Position numbers and translations under genes: made by a program
Shown here: positions 1-8,092 of the stretch, piece after piece
Position numbering within the stretch: the first letter of the stretch is position 1
Layout of the letters: each line of letters opens with the position of its first letter
The notes under the pieces: generated by a model
Told to the model about the DNA's origin: nothing
What the model saw: the letters and a program-made list of their open reading frames with translations, nothing else
Databases searched by the model: none
DNA from: Azoarcus sp031556475
GTDB taxonomy: Bacteria > Pseudomonadota > Gammaproteobacteria > Burkholderiales > Rhodocyclaceae
Assembly (NCBI GenBank): GCA_031556475.1
Contig: JAVBSY010000017.1
Location: 1 to 17,923 of the forward strand
Length of the DNA: 17,923 nucleotides
Direction: 5' to 3'

Positions 1-1243
1 CCTCGGGCACGACAACCGCGCCGTCCTCCCGCTGGTAGTTCTCGAGCACCGCAACCAGCGTGCGCCCTACCGCCAGTCCGTAACCGTTGAGCGTATGCAC
101 CAGTTCGTTCGTGCCCTGCGCGTTCTTGAACCGGGTCTGCATGCGGCGCGCCTGGAAAGCTTCGCAGTTCGAGCAGCTCGAAATTTCCCGGTAAGTGTTC
201 TGCGCCGGCAGCCACACTTCGATGTCGTAGGTCTTCGCCGCCGAAAAGCCCATGTCCCCCGTACACAGCGTAATGACCCGGTAAGGCAGTTCGAGCTTCT
301 GCAGGATGGCCTCGGCATGGCGGACCATTTCCTCAAGTGCGTCGTAGCTTTTCTCGGGGTGGACGATCTGCACCATCTCGACCTTGTCGAACTGATGCTG
401 GCGGATCATGCCGCGCGTATCGCGCCCGGCGCTGCCCGCCTCGGAACGGAAACAAGGGCTGTGCGCGGTCAGTTTCAGCGGCAGCGCTTCGGGCGCCAGC
501 ACTTGCTCGCGCACGCTGTTGGTGAGCGAAATCTCGGACGTGGAAATAAGGTATTGCTCGGCGGACGTTTCATCACCGCCGCGCAACACCCAGAACATGT
601 CGTCCTTGAACTTGGGTAGTTGCCCGGTCCCCTCCAGCGCCTCGCGATTGACGATGTAGGGCGTGTAGCACTCGGTATAACCATGCTCGCGCGTTTGCAC
701 ATCAAGCATGAACTGCGCGAGCGCACGGTGCAGCCGTGCAACGGGACCGCGCAGAAAGCTGAACCGCGCGCCGGACAGCTTCGCCCCGGTATCGAAATCC
801 AGACCCAGCGGTGCACCAACATCCACATGGTCCTTCACCGCGAAGTCGAAGCTGCGCGGCGTACCCCAGCGGCGCACCTCGACGTTCGCGCCCTCGTCGG
901 CACCGACCGGCACGCTTTCGTGCGGCAGGTTGGGCAAGCCCGCACAAAATATATCCAACTTTTCCAACAACGCAGGCAACGCCTGCTCGCAAGCCTTCAG
1001 TTCGTCGCCCAGGCGGCCCACTTCCGCCATCACCGCCGAAGCGTCCTCCCCCTTTTGCTTGCGCACGCCGATCTCTTTGGACAAGGCATTGCGCCGGGCC
1101 TGCAATTCCTGGGTACGAACCTGCAAGGTTTTACGTTCTTCCTCCAAAGCGAGGAAAGACGCGGCATCGAACTGCATGCCACGCTTGGCGAGCCGCGCGG
1201 CAACCATGTCTATTTGATTGCGGAGAAGCTGAATGTCGATCAT
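1..1243 (-). CDS. serS: Seryl-tRNA synthetase, C-terminus cut by window edge
   Basis: Class II aminoacyl-tRNA synthetase that charges tRNA-Ser with serine in the cytoplasm. The reading frame starts at ATG 1243 (MIDIQLLRNQ) and stays open to position 2, giving 414 codons. The family is about 430 aa, so roughly 15 C-terminal residues lie outside the window. The N-terminal 100 or so residues are charged and heptad-like, as in the coiled-coil arm that grips the long variable arm of tRNA-Ser. Motif 2 is visible as FRSEAGSAGRDTRGM around residues 264-278, followed by a motif rich in Cys and Arg (EISSCSNCEAFQARR, about 350-365) and motif 3 (GRTLVAVLENYQ, about 394-405). A good ribosome site, AAGGA (TCCTT on the plus strand, 1250-1254), lies 6-7 nt before the ATG. 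It is divergent from the small gene at 1505. In enterobacteria serS directly follows rarA; here that small gene separates them. Confidence 0.97.
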   Translation of the reverse strand, partial: MIDIQLLRNQIDMVAARLAKRGMQFDAASFLALEEERKTLQVRTQELQARRNALSKEIGVRKQKGEDASAVMAEVGRLGDELKACEQALPALLEKLDIFCAGLPNLPHESVPVGADEGANVEVRRWGTPRSFDFAVKDHVDVGAPLGLDFDTGAKLSGARFSFLRGPVARLHRALAQFMLDVQTREHGYTECYTPYIVNREALEGTGQLPKFKDDMFWVLRGGDETSAEQYLISTSEISLTNSVREQVLAPEALPLKLTAHSPCFRSEAGSAGRDTRGMIRQHQFDKVEMVQIVHPEKSYDALEEMVRHAEAILQKLELPYRVITLCTGDMGFSAAKTYDIEVWLPAQNTYREISSCSNCEAFQARRMQTRFKNAQGTNELVHTLNGYGLAVGRTLVAVLENYQREDGAVVVPE

Positions 1244-1504
1244 CTGTTTTCCTTGAACCCTTTCAACTCAAAAGCTTACAGGCATAACTTAATGCATACG
1301 CTCATATTCGGCCGCCAACCCGATCATATCAAGGGGGTTTTCATATCCTGCCGTTCTTTTTGCGCTGCACAAAATAATTAGAAAAATCAATCAATTACGA
1401 AATTTTTAGGAATATTTTTTCCTTGCTATTCCTGCCCATGCGCGTACCCTTGACAAAGGGTTGTAAAAAACTCCGTCAGAGGGTAATCCATTGGAGGATT
1501 CAGC
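1244..1504. other. AT-rich divergent intergenic region between serS and the 87-aa gene
   Basis: This gap must hold promoters for both flanking genes. Positions 1370-1430 are clearly AT-rich compared with the coding DNA. A perfect TTGACA hexamer lies at 1450-1455 on the plus strand, but 17 nt downstream the sequence is CCGTCA, which is a poor -10, so I do not call a complete promoter. GGAGG at 1493-1497 lies 7 nt before the ATG at 1505 and is a strong ribosome site for the small gene. On the minus strand a TTGATA-like hexamer precedes serS, again without a convincing -10. Confidence 0.5.
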
Positions 1505-1768
1505 ATGCTATCCATTCGCGACTGCCTAGACTACTGCGACCTGACCGAGGAAGAAGTTTCCTTGATCGCCGAACACGAAGGCATCCCTGACATCGCCGCC
1601 GCACATGTTGCCTGCGGACTCGTGCAGACACGGGAAGGGGTGCTCCTGCTCACCCACTATATGCTGGACCTCGTCGAACGCCATGCACGGCGCGGCGAGG
1701 AGGAAAAGGCTGCGCATGCGCGGTCGTTGTGCGAGCAGTTCATGGCGGACCATCCCGTGCCGCATTGA
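1505..1768 (+). CDS. Small conserved-type hypothetical protein, 87 aa
   Basis: I do not assign a function. The protein (MLSIRDCLDYCDLTEEEV...) is 87 aa, acidic and predicted mostly helical, with no signal peptide or membrane segment. It has cysteines at positions 7, 11, 38 and 76, and four histidines between residues 24 and 61, but no recognised metal-binding spacing. The N-terminal part (CLDYCDLTEEEVSLIAEHE) resembles small unnamed proteins I associate with Rhodocyclales, from memory only. The start is supported by GGAGG 7 nt upstream. It is transcribed against both neighbours: divergent from serS and convergent with rarA. It sits inside what is an uninterrupted lolA-rarA-serS order in enterobacteria, so it is an insertion relative to that order. 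Confidence 0.8.
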   Translation: MLSIRDCLDYCDLTEEEVSLIAEHEGIPDIAAAHVACGLVQTREGVLLLTHYMLDLVERHARRGEEEKAAHARSLCEQFMADHPVPH

Positions 1769-1851
1769 TCCGTGGCGTTTTCCCTACCCAAGTTTCGATT
1801 CAGCTTCAAGTTTGATCCAAACGACCTGACCCGGGCATTGGCGGCCGATTA

Positions 1852-3162
1852 TTAGCCCTGCCCGGCTGCCTCGTCCAAAGCCCGCAGATGCGCCAGTTTT
1901 TCGCGGATGCGGGCCTCCAGGCCATACGCCGTGGGCCGATACCAGGCCGGCGGCGACACGCCATCGGGAAAGTACGTTTCGCCCGCGGCATAGGCCTCGG
2001 GTTCGTCGTGCGCATAACGGTAGGCCTTGCCGTAACCGAGTTCTTTCATCAGCTTGGTCGGCGCATTGCGCAGATGCAACGGCACCGGACTCGACCCTTC
2101 CTTGGAAACGAACTGGCGCGCGGCGTTGTACGCCTTGTAAACCGCGTTCGATTTCGCCGCGCAGGCAAGAAAAATCGTCGCCTCGGCCAAGGCCAGCTCA
2201 CCTTCCGGCGAGCCGAGCCGCTCGTAAACGGCACAGGCGTTGAGGGTGATTTCCAACGCGCGTGGATCGGCCAGGCCGATATCCTCCGTCGCCATCCTGA
2301 TCAGGCGTCGGCCGAGATAATGAGGGTCGGCACCACCATCCAACATGCGGCACAGCCAGTACAGTGAAGCATCGGGATTGGAGCCACGCACCGATTTATG
2401 CAGCGCGGAAATCTGGTCGTAAAACGCCTCGCCGCCCTTGTCGAAGCGGCGTAGATTGCGCGCCAATGTCTCATCGACAAAAGCCGCGGCGACCGCATCG
2501 ACGCCAGCGGTTTCCGCCGCCACCTGGATTTGCTCGATCAGGTTCAGCAAGCGGCGGGCATCGCCATCGGCAAAGCCGATCATGCGCTCGCGCGCATCGT
2601 CGTCGAACGCCAGGGCAGGACAAGCCACCAGGCGGGCACGCTCGAACAAGGTCGTCAGCGCGGCCTCGTCGAGCGGCTCCAGCACATATACCGCAGCGCG
2701 CGACAGCAAAGCGGAATTGACTTCAAAGGAAGGGTTCTCGGTGGTGGCGCCGATGAACGTCACCAACCCTTGCTCGACGAAAGGCAAAAAGGCATCCTGC
2801 TGCGCCTTGTTGAAGCGATGCACTTCATCGACGAAAAGCAGGGTGTGCCGGCCGCGCGCCTTGGCCGCCTGCGCCTGCTGGATCGCCTCGCGGATTTCCT
2901 TCACACCGGAAAATACCGCCGACAGCGCGATGAATTCCGCATTGAAACCCTGCGCCATCAAACGCGCCAGCGTGGTCTTGCCCACCCCCGGCGGCCCCCA
3001 CAGAATCATCGAATGCGGTTTGCCGGACACAAACGCCAGCCGCAACGGCTTACCCGGCCCAAGCAGATGAGTCTGCCCCGCCACGTCATCGAGCGTTTTC
3101 GGCCGCATCCGCTCGGCAAGCGGGATTTGCACGGGATCGAGCGTCTCGAACAGATCGGCCAT
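1852..3162 (-). CDS. rarA: Replication-associated recombination protein A (AAA+ ATPase)
   Basis: RarA (also called MgsA) is a clamp-loader-like AAA+ ATPase that acts at stalled replication forks and single-strand gaps. From the ATG at 3162 it is 436 aa; E. coli RarA is about 447. Visible motifs are Walker A GPPGVGKTT (56-64), Walker B LLFVDEVHRFNK (108-119), sensor 1 GATTENPSF (138-146) and sensor 2 GDARRLLNLIE (200-210), followed by the conserved C-terminal region with SKEGSSPVPLHLRNAP. A GTG at 3198 would add 12 residues, but that start overlaps the end of lolA. I prefer the ATG at 3162 because MADLFE...PLAERMRPKTLDDVAGQ matches the family N-terminus and it lies 7 nt after the lolA stop. 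It is probably translated from the ftsK-lolA-rarA transcript. Confidence 0.96.
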   Translation of the reverse strand: MADLFETLDPVQIPLAERMRPKTLDDVAGQTHLLGPGKPLRLAFVSGKPHSMILWGPPGVGKTTLARLMAQGFNAEFIALSAVFSGVKEIREAIQQAQAAKARGRHTLLFVDEVHRFNKAQQDAFLPFVEQGLVTFIGATTENPSFEVNSALLSRAAVYVLEPLDEAALTTLFERARLVACPALAFDDDARERMIGFADGDARRLLNLIEQIQVAAETAGVDAVAAAFVDETLARNLRRFDKGGEAFYDQISALHKSVRGSNPDASLYWLCRMLDGGADPHYLGRRLIRMATEDIGLADPRALEITLNACAVYERLGSPEGELALAEATIFLACAAKSNAVYKAYNAARQFVSKEGSSPVPLHLRNAPTKLMKELGYGKAYRYAHDEPEAYAAGETYFPDGVSPPAWYRPTAYGLEARIREKLAHLRALDEAAGQG

Positions 3163-3169
3163 TGCCGGC

Positions 3170-3850
3170 TCAGCGTCCGGTGCGGTCCACTTCGTCACCG
3201 ATCACGTCCGCGCCCACGGGCGGCGTAAAGCGGAAACGGCCTGCATCGAGCGGAGGATTCGCAACAAAACGGGAAAATTCGATCACCGTGGTCTGGCCGA
3301 AATTGTCGCGCATTTCCATGCGCCGTATGGCGTCGCCCGCCATACCCAAGCGCAACGCCTCGAAGCCGGTATCCGCCGCCTTCGAGCGTGCTTCGACCCA
3401 GGCAAGCCCATCGCTGGCGCCACCGTCGGTCAAATCGAAATGGCGTTCCAGATCGCCGCTGCCAAACAGAATCGCAGCCGGCGTCGCACCAAGCGCGTCG
3501 CCCATGCGTTTCACCGTAACCTGGTTCAGGTCCCGGTCCCACACCCACAACCGCTCGCCGTCGCCGACCAAAAGCTGCTGATACGGCGTGTCGTACTGCC
3601 AGCGGAATTTTCCCGGTCGCAAGAAAGCAAAGCTGCCGGTGGCCTGCTGCGGCTTGCGGCCGGACTTGGCCATCACGACCTGGCTGAAATCGCCCTCGGC
3701 GCTACGTGTCGCGGTAACAAAGCGACGCAGTTGCGCCACACCGTCTGCCGCGACCGCAGCCGCGCCCACCGACGCCAAAACGAAAACGAGCAGCCACCGC
3801 ACGGCCCGCTGCCATACCAAACGCAAAGGGATCAAACCTTGCCCGCTCAT
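3170..3850 (-). CDS. lolA: Outer-membrane lipoprotein carrier protein
   Basis: LolA is the periplasmic chaperone that takes lipoproteins from the LolCDE transporter in the inner membrane and hands them to LolB at the outer membrane. The 226-aa precursor has a long N-region, a hydrophobic core (residues 18-30) and a likely cleavage after AVA (34), leaving about 190 aa, close to the family size. LolA hallmarks are present: GDFSQVV, GSFAFLRPGKFRWQYDTPYQQLLVGDG, LWVWDRDLNQVTVKR, and a C-terminal FRFTPPVGADVI. The start ATG (3850) overlaps the ftsK stop in an ATGA arrangement, which supports this start and suggests translational coupling. rarA begins 7 nt after its stop. This order is conserved from enterobacteria to betaproteobacteria. 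Confidence 0.96.
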   Translation of the reverse strand: MSGQGLIPLRLVWQRAVRWLLVFVLASVGAAAVAADGVAQLRRFVTATRSAEGDFSQVVMAKSGRKPQQATGSFAFLRPGKFRWQYDTPYQQLLVGDGERLWVWDRDLNQVTVKRMGDALGATPAAILFGSGDLERHFDLTDGGASDGLAWVEARSKAADTGFEALRLGMAGDAIRRMEMRDNFGQTTVIEFSRFVANPPLDAGRFRFTPPVGADVIGDEVDRTGR

Positions 3851-6141
3851 TCCGCATCCTTCGCCGGCACCACCACTTCGCGGTTGCCGTTGCTGCCCAT
3901 CGACGATACAAGCCCGGAACGCTCCATCTGCTCGATCAGGCGTGCCGCCCGGTTGTAGCCGATGCGCAAATGCCGCTGCACCAGGGAGATCGAAGGCCGA
4001 CGGGTTTTCAGCACCACCTCGACGGCCTGATCGTAAAGCGGGTCGGCTTCGTCGCCACCCTCTCCGCCACCCGCGCCACCAAGCGCATCCATGTCGTCCT
4101 CGGGTACGGACAGAATGCCTTCAACATAATCCGGCGGGCCGGCTCGCTTCAGATGATCGACGATCTTGTGCACCTCGTCGTCGGCGACGAAGGCGCCATG
4201 CACTCGCACAGGCAGGCCCGTGCCCGGCGCAAGGTAAAGCATGTCACCCATGCCGAGCAGCGCTTCGGCCCCCATCTGATCCAGGATGGTGCGCGAATCG
4301 ATTTTGCTCGATACCTGGAATGCGATGCGGGTCGGCACGTTGGCCTTGATCAGGCCGGTAATCACATCCACCGAGGGCCGCTGCGTGGCAAGGATGAGGT
4401 GGATACCGGCCGCCCGCGCCTTCTGCGCCAGGCGGGCGATGAGTTCCTCCACCTTCTTGCCCACTACCATCATCATGTCGGCAAGCTCATCCACCACCAC
4501 CACGATGTACGGCAGCGTATCCAGCGGCTCGGGGTTTTCCGGGCTGATCGAGAACGGATTGGTCAAGGGTTTTTCCACCTTGCGCGCCTCGACCACCGCC
4601 TTGTTGAAGCCGGCGAGATTGCGCACCCCCACCGCCGCCATCAGCTTGTAGCGCCGCTCCATTTCCGCCACGCACCAGTTGAGCGCGTTGGCCGCGTGCT
4701 TCATGTCGGTGACGACCGGTGCGAGCAAATGCGGAATGCCTTCGTAGATCGACAGTTCCAGCATCTTCGGGTCGACCATGATCAGCCGCACCTTCTCCGG
4801 TTCGCTCTTGTACAGCAGCGACAGGATCATGGCGTTGATACCCACCGACTTGCCCGAGCCGGTCGTGCCCGCCACCAGCAAATGCGGCATCTTGGCCAGA
4901 TCGGCGACGACCGGCTGGCCGCCGATGTCCTTGCCCAGCGCGACGGTAAGCGACGAGCCCATGTCGTGATAGGCCTTGGAACCGAGAATCTCGGACAAGC
5001 GCACCGTCTGCCGCTTCGCGTTGGGCAATTCCAACGCCATGCACGACTTGCCCGGCACCGTTTCGACGACGCGAATCGACACCATCGACAGCGCACGGGA
5101 AAGATCCTTCGCCAGATTCACCACCTGGCTGCCCTTGACGCCGACGGCGGGCTCGATTTCATAGCGCGTGACCACCGGCCCGGGATACGCCGCCAGCACA
5201 CGAACCTCGACGCCAAAATCGCCCAGCTTGGTTTCGATCAGGCGCGAAGTGAATTCGAGCGACTCGGCAGACGGCGGCTCGGCATTGCCGTCGGGCGGAT
5301 CGAGCAGCGCCAGCGGCGGAATCATGCCTTCGGAGGCATCGAAGATCAGAGGTTGCTGGCGTTCCTTATCCACCCGCGCGGATGGACGCACGGCCGGGGC
5401 GGCGGGTTCGATGTGCAAGGGTGGCGGCGGTGGCGCCTTCTCGATCTTGCGGCGGCGCGTTTCGACCACCGCCTCGCGCTTCTGCGCGACCTCACGCCCC
5501 ACGCGGCGATCCTGCCAGCGCACATAGGCACCCTGAACAAAGATCACCGCCTGCTCCAGCCACAGGCCGATACGCTCGATCACCGCCAGCCACGACACGC
5601 CGGTAAACAGCGAGATCCCCGAGGCCAGCAAGGCCAGCAGCAATAAAGTAGCGCCGGTAAAGCCGAAATAACGGTGCCCGAGCTGCCCGAGCTCCACGCC
5701 CAGCAAACCGCCCGGCCCCAACGGCAGGCTGATCCCGTGGCCATAGAAACGCAACGCTTCGAGCGCGCTGCTGGTCAGCAAGACAACGAAAAAACCGACC
5801 AGAACGACAAAAAACGAACGGCGATCGAGCGTCAGCTTATTCTTCAGCCGGCGAAATCCCCACAACAGGCCATAACCCAGAAAAATGACCCACCACCACG
5901 CGGACACACCGAACAGATAGAGCAGAAGATCGGCCAGCCAGGCGCCAAAGCGTCCGCCAGGATTGGAAACCCCCGCTACCGAGGACGCATGCGACCAGCC
6001 GGGGTCGGATTTGCTGTAACCGACCAGGATCAGCCCGACGTAAAGCGACATCACGCCCAGGATCAGCCAGCGGGCCTCCTGCAGCAGCAGCGAGATTTTT
6101 TCCGGCAAGGGCTGAGAACGGGACGACGGACGAGGCAGCAT
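3847..6141 (-). CDS. ftsK: DNA translocase FtsK
   Basis: FtsK is the divisome-associated hexameric DNA pump that moves chromosome ends towards dif and activates XerCD. From the ATG at 6141 it is 764 aa. The N-terminal part has about four hydrophobic segments (near 22-43, 70-92, 110-127 and 161-180), then a short Pro-rich charged linker (about 215-260) with six consecutive prolines. That linker is much shorter than in E. coli. The motor has Walker A GTTGSGKS (425-432) and Walker B VVVVDE (547-552). The C-terminal gamma winged helix that reads KOPS sites is at about 702-758 (YDQAVEVVL... to GNREVVV). A GTG at 6228 in frame would add 29 residues that do not look like FtsK. I prefer 6141 because a TATAAT lies 38 nt upstream, although no good Shine-Dalgarno is visible. 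Confidence 0.95.
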   Translation of the reverse strand: MLPRPSSRSQPLPEKISLLLQEARWLILGVMSLYVGLILVGYSKSDPGWSHASSVAGVSNPGGRFGAWLADLLLYLFGVSAWWWVIFLGYGLLWGFRRLKNKLTLDRRSFFVVLVGFFVVLLTSSALEALRFYGHGISLPLGPGGLLGVELGQLGHRYFGFTGATLLLLALLASGISLFTGVSWLAVIERIGLWLEQAVIFVQGAYVRWQDRRVGREVAQKREAVVETRRRKIEKAPPPPPLHIEPAAPAVRPSARVDKERQQPLIFDASEGMIPPLALLDPPDGNAEPPSAESLEFTSRLIETKLGDFGVEVRVLAAYPGPVVTRYEIEPAVGVKGSQVVNLAKDLSRALSMVSIRVVETVPGKSCMALELPNAKRQTVRLSEILGSKAYHDMGSSLTVALGKDIGGQPVVADLAKMPHLLVAGTTGSGKSVGINAMILSLLYKSEPEKVRLIMVDPKMLELSIYEGIPHLLAPVVTDMKHAANALNWCVAEMERRYKLMAAVGVRNLAGFNKAVVEARKVEKPLTNPFSISPENPEPLDTLPYIVVVVDELADMMMVVGKKVEELIARLAQKARAAGIHLILATQRPSVDVITGLIKANVPTRIAFQVSSKIDSRTILDQMGAEALLGMGDMLYLAPGTGLPVRVHGAFVADDEVHKIVDHLKRAGPPDYVEGILSVPEDDMDALGGAGGGEGGDEADPLYDQAVEVVLKTRRPSISLVQRHLRIGYNRAARLIEQMERSGLVSSMGSNGNREVVVPAKDAE

Positions 6142-6178
6142 CAGGACAGGTCGGGGAAAAATAAGGGGAAGACATGGG

Positions 6179-6184
6179 ATTATA
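6179..6184 (-). promoter_or_regulatory. Candidate -10 box for ftsK-lolA-rarA
   Basis: A perfect TATAAT on the minus strand lies 38-43 nt upstream of the chosen ftsK start. With a 17-nt spacer the -35 would be GATCGG (6202-6207), which is weak, so activation or an alternative spacing is possible. The box lies inside the reading frame that the upstream GTG start would use, which argues for the shorter FtsK. Confidence 0.45.
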
Positions 6185-6216
6185 TTCGATCCCACTCTCC
6201 CCCGATCCCGCTGGCC

Positions 6217-6238
6217 CGCCCGCCTCACCGGGCGGGCG
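6217..6238 (-). terminator. Stem-loop between regulator gene and ftsK, no U-tract
   Basis: Arms CGCCCGCC and GGCGGGCG pair over 8 bp around a 6-nt loop (6225-6230). The hairpin starts about 15 nt after the stop of the Crp-type gene on the same strand. No run of T follows, so it is not a textbook intrinsic terminator. It may be a weak terminator, a 3'-end stabiliser or a binding site. It separates the regulator from the ftsK -10 box, consistent with ftsK having its own promoter. Confidence 0.4.
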
Positions 6239-6252
6239 CCAACCCTGAGCGC

Positions 6253-6924
6253 TCAAACGTCGTTGAGACGGTCGCACAGAATGATGCCCTGCGCGGTTTC
6301 CTCGATCAGCCCCTGCTGGCCGAGATCCTTCATGACACGGCTGACCATCTCGCGCGAAGCGCCGATCATCTTGGCGATATCCTGCTTGGATATCTTGCGC
6401 GCCACCATCGTCTTGCCGCCAACATCCTCGGACATATCGATCAGCAAGCGCGCAACCCGGCCATAGACATCCATCAACGCCAGGCTTTCGATCTTGCGGT
6501 CGGCGGTGCGCAGACGCTCGGAAAGGTTGCCCATGATGCGCCAGGCGACATCGAAGGTATTTTCCATGATCAGGCGGAAATCGTGCTTGGCGATCATCAC
6601 CAGATCGGACGGCACCACCGCGACCACCGAGGCCGAACGCGGCTGTTCGCCGAATATGCCCATTTCACCGAAAAGCTCGCCCTGCCCCAGGATGGACAGA
6701 ATGACTTCGCGTCCCTCCTCGTCGCTGACGACAACCTTCAGGCTGCCGGTCAATACGAAATACACGTAATCGGTATGGTCGCCCACCCTCACGACCGTTT
6801 GTCCGCGCGGAATCCGGCGCATCATCGCGACGCGGGCCACGGCCGACAAGGCATCGTCGGACAAACCCTGGAACAACGGAAAAGTCCGTAACGCAACGGT
6901 GGAAACAGCTGTCGGCTGGCTCAT
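6253..6924 (-). CDS. Crp/Fnr-family transcriptional regulator
   Basis: A 223-aa regulator with an N-terminal cyclic-nucleotide-binding beta-barrel (about 15-130), a dimerisation helix (about 130-160) and a C-terminal winged helix-turn-helix (about 165-215). The phosphate-binding cassette reads GELFGEMGIFGEQPRSASV, keeping the Glu (87) and Arg-Ser (96-97) that contact the nucleotide in E. coli CRP. The recognition helix ASREMVSRVM keeps Arg191, Glu192 and Arg196, equivalent to CRP R180, E181 and R185 that read TGTGA. No Fnr-type cysteine cluster is present at the N-terminus, so oxygen sensing by an iron-sulfur cluster is unlikely. The ATG at 6924 is preceded by GGAGG at 5-nt spacing; the frame is open further upstream but that part lacks domain character. 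It is divergent from trxB and upstream of ftsK, where enterobacteria carry lrp. Ligand and targets are unknown. Confidence 0.9.
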   Translation of the reverse strand: MSQPTAVSTVALRTFPLFQGLSDDALSAVARVAMMRRIPRGQTVVRVGDHTDYVYFVLTGSLKVVVSDEEGREVILSILGQGELFGEMGIFGEQPRSASVVAVVPSDLVMIAKHDFRLIMENTFDVAWRIMGNLSERLRTADRKIESLALMDVYGRVARLLIDMSEDVGGKTMVARKISKQDIAKMIGASREMVSRVMKDLGQQGLIEETAQGIILCDRLNDV

Positions 6925-6999
6925 TCGGCCTCCATCAAGAACCGGTGTACGCAAGACCGCGCTACACCAAAAAAACACATGTGGGTATAAAGAGGCTAC

Positions 7000-7014
7000 T
7001 TTACGTTCCGTGAA
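7000..7014. promoter_or_regulatory. Imperfect dyad in the regulator-trxB intergenic region
   Basis: TTTACG-TTC-CGTGAA is a 15-bp dyad with one mismatch between its 6-bp arms. It lies about 76 nt upstream of the regulator start and about 72 nt upstream of the trxB -10. A second palindrome, CACATGTG, is at 6976-6983. Neither matches the classical CRP (TGTGA-N6-TCACA) or Fnr (TTGAT-N4-ATCAA) consensus, so assignment as an operator is speculative. Confidence 0.2.
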
Positions 7015-7086
7015 TAAGAAAAAGCAATAAAAACAAGCTATCGGGCTGATATCCACCCTCCGCCAAGGATACCCCTCCTCCTCGTT

Positions 7087-7092
7087 TATAAT
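7087..7092 (+). promoter_or_regulatory. Candidate trxB -10 box
   Basis: A perfect TATAAT lies 39 nt before the trxB ATG, predicting a leader of about 33 nt. The expected -35 position shows only CAAGGA, which is weak. GGAG at 7121-7124, 7 nt before the ATG, is a good ribosome site for trxB. Confidence 0.55.
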
Positions 7093-7131
7093 GCGCGCCA
7101 CTTAACACCGCTACTATTTCGGAGACCTGTC

Positions 7132-8085
7132 ATGACAACCAGACATGCCCGTCTGCTGATCCTCGGCTCCGGTCCTGCCGGCTACACCGCAGCCATTTAT
7201 GCCGCCCGCGCCAACCTGAACCCGGTACTCATCACGGGGCTTGCCCAAGGCGGGCAACTGACGACGACGACCGACGTGGACAACTGGCCGGCGGACGTCG
7301 ACGGCGTCATGGGGCCGGATTTGATGACGCGCTTCCAGAAGCATGCCGAACGCTTCGACACCGAGATGATCTTCGACCACATCCACACGGCGCGGCTCGG
7401 CGAAAAACCGTTCCGCCTCACCGGCGACGCGGGCGAGTACACCTGCGACGCACTGATCATCGCCACCGGCGCCACCGCCAAATACCTCGGACTGCCGTCG
7501 GAAGAAGCATTTGCCGGCCGCGGCGTTTCCGCCTGCGCCACCTGCGACGGCTTCTTCTTCAAGGACCAGGATGTCGCGGTCATCGGCGGCGGCAATACCG
7601 CGGTGGAAGAAGCGCTCTACCTCTCCAACATCACCAGGAAGGTCACGCTGGTGCACCGCCGTGACGCCTTCCGCGCCGAGAAAATCCTCATCGGCAAGCT
7701 GATGGAGCGCGTTGCCGCCGGCAAGATCGAACTTCTGCTCGATGCCACACTCGACGAAGTGCTCGGCGACAACACCGGCGTCACCGGCATACGCGTAAAG
7801 CATCTGAAAACGGGCCAAAGCAGCGACCTCGCCGTGCAAGGCGTATTCATCGCCATCGGCCACAAACCGAACACCGACATCTTCGAAGGCCAACTGCAAA
7901 TGGAGGGCGGCTACATCGTCACCCAGGGCGGCCGCAACGGCAACGCCACCGAAACCAGCATCCCCGGCGTATTCGCCGCCGGCGACGTGCAGGATCACAT
8001 CTACCGCCAGGCCGTCACCTCCGCCGGTACCGGATGCATGGCCGCACTGGACGCCGAACGCTATCTGGATGCCTTGGGCACCTGA
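7132..8085 (+). CDS. trxB: Thioredoxin-disulfide reductase
   Basis: TrxB transfers electrons from NADPH through FAD and a redox disulfide to thioredoxin in the cytoplasm. The protein is 317 aa, normal for the low-molecular-weight family. The FAD-binding motif GSGPAGYTAAIYAARA is at 12-27, the second half of the FAD site TSIPGVFAAGDV near the C-terminus, the NADPH dinucleotide fold GGGNTAVEEA at 152-161 with HRRDAFRA (175-182), and the redox pair C135-A-T-C138 followed by DG. All catalytic features are intact. The start is fixed by GGAG 7 nt upstream and a -10 box at the expected distance. It is divergent from the Crp-type regulator, as trxB is divergent from lrp in enterobacteria. The Smr-domain gene follows after 63 nt and may share the transcript. 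Confidence 0.97.
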   Translation: MTTRHARLLILGSGPAGYTAAIYAARANLNPVLITGLAQGGQLTTTTDVDNWPADVDGVMGPDLMTRFQKHAERFDTEMIFDHIHTARLGEKPFRLTGDAGEYTCDALIIATGATAKYLGLPSEEAFAGRGVSACATCDGFFFKDQDVAVIGGGNTAVEEALYLSNITRKVTLVHRRDAFRAEKILIGKLMERVAAGKIELLLDATLDEVLGDNTGVTGIRVKHLKTGQSSDLAVQGVFIAIGHKPNTDIFEGQLQMEGGYIVTQGGRNGNATETSIPGVFAAGDVQDHIYRQAVTSAGTGCMAALDAERYLDALGT

Positions 8086-8092
8086 TCCCTGT

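Noticed and set aside
95..1381. Plus-strand frames across serS
   Set aside because: They are shadows of serS, whose own frame is open to the window edge and carries all class II synthetase motifs.
1450..1489. Complete sigma-70 promoter for the 87-aa gene built on TTGACA at 1450
   Set aside because: No acceptable -10 hexamer lies 16-18 nt downstream; only the -35-like word is present.
3970..5646. 558-codon open frame on the plus strand
   Set aside because: It is antisense to the clearly identified ftsK, rich in His, Arg and Gln as expected from high-GC antisense frames, and has no recognisable domain.
6917..6928. 12-nt repeat GGCTCATTCGGC also found near 17209-17220
   Set aside because: Both copies cover a start region encoding Met-Ser preceded by similar bases. 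Twelve nucleotides shared between two genes in 18 kb with no further extension is best read as coincidence.
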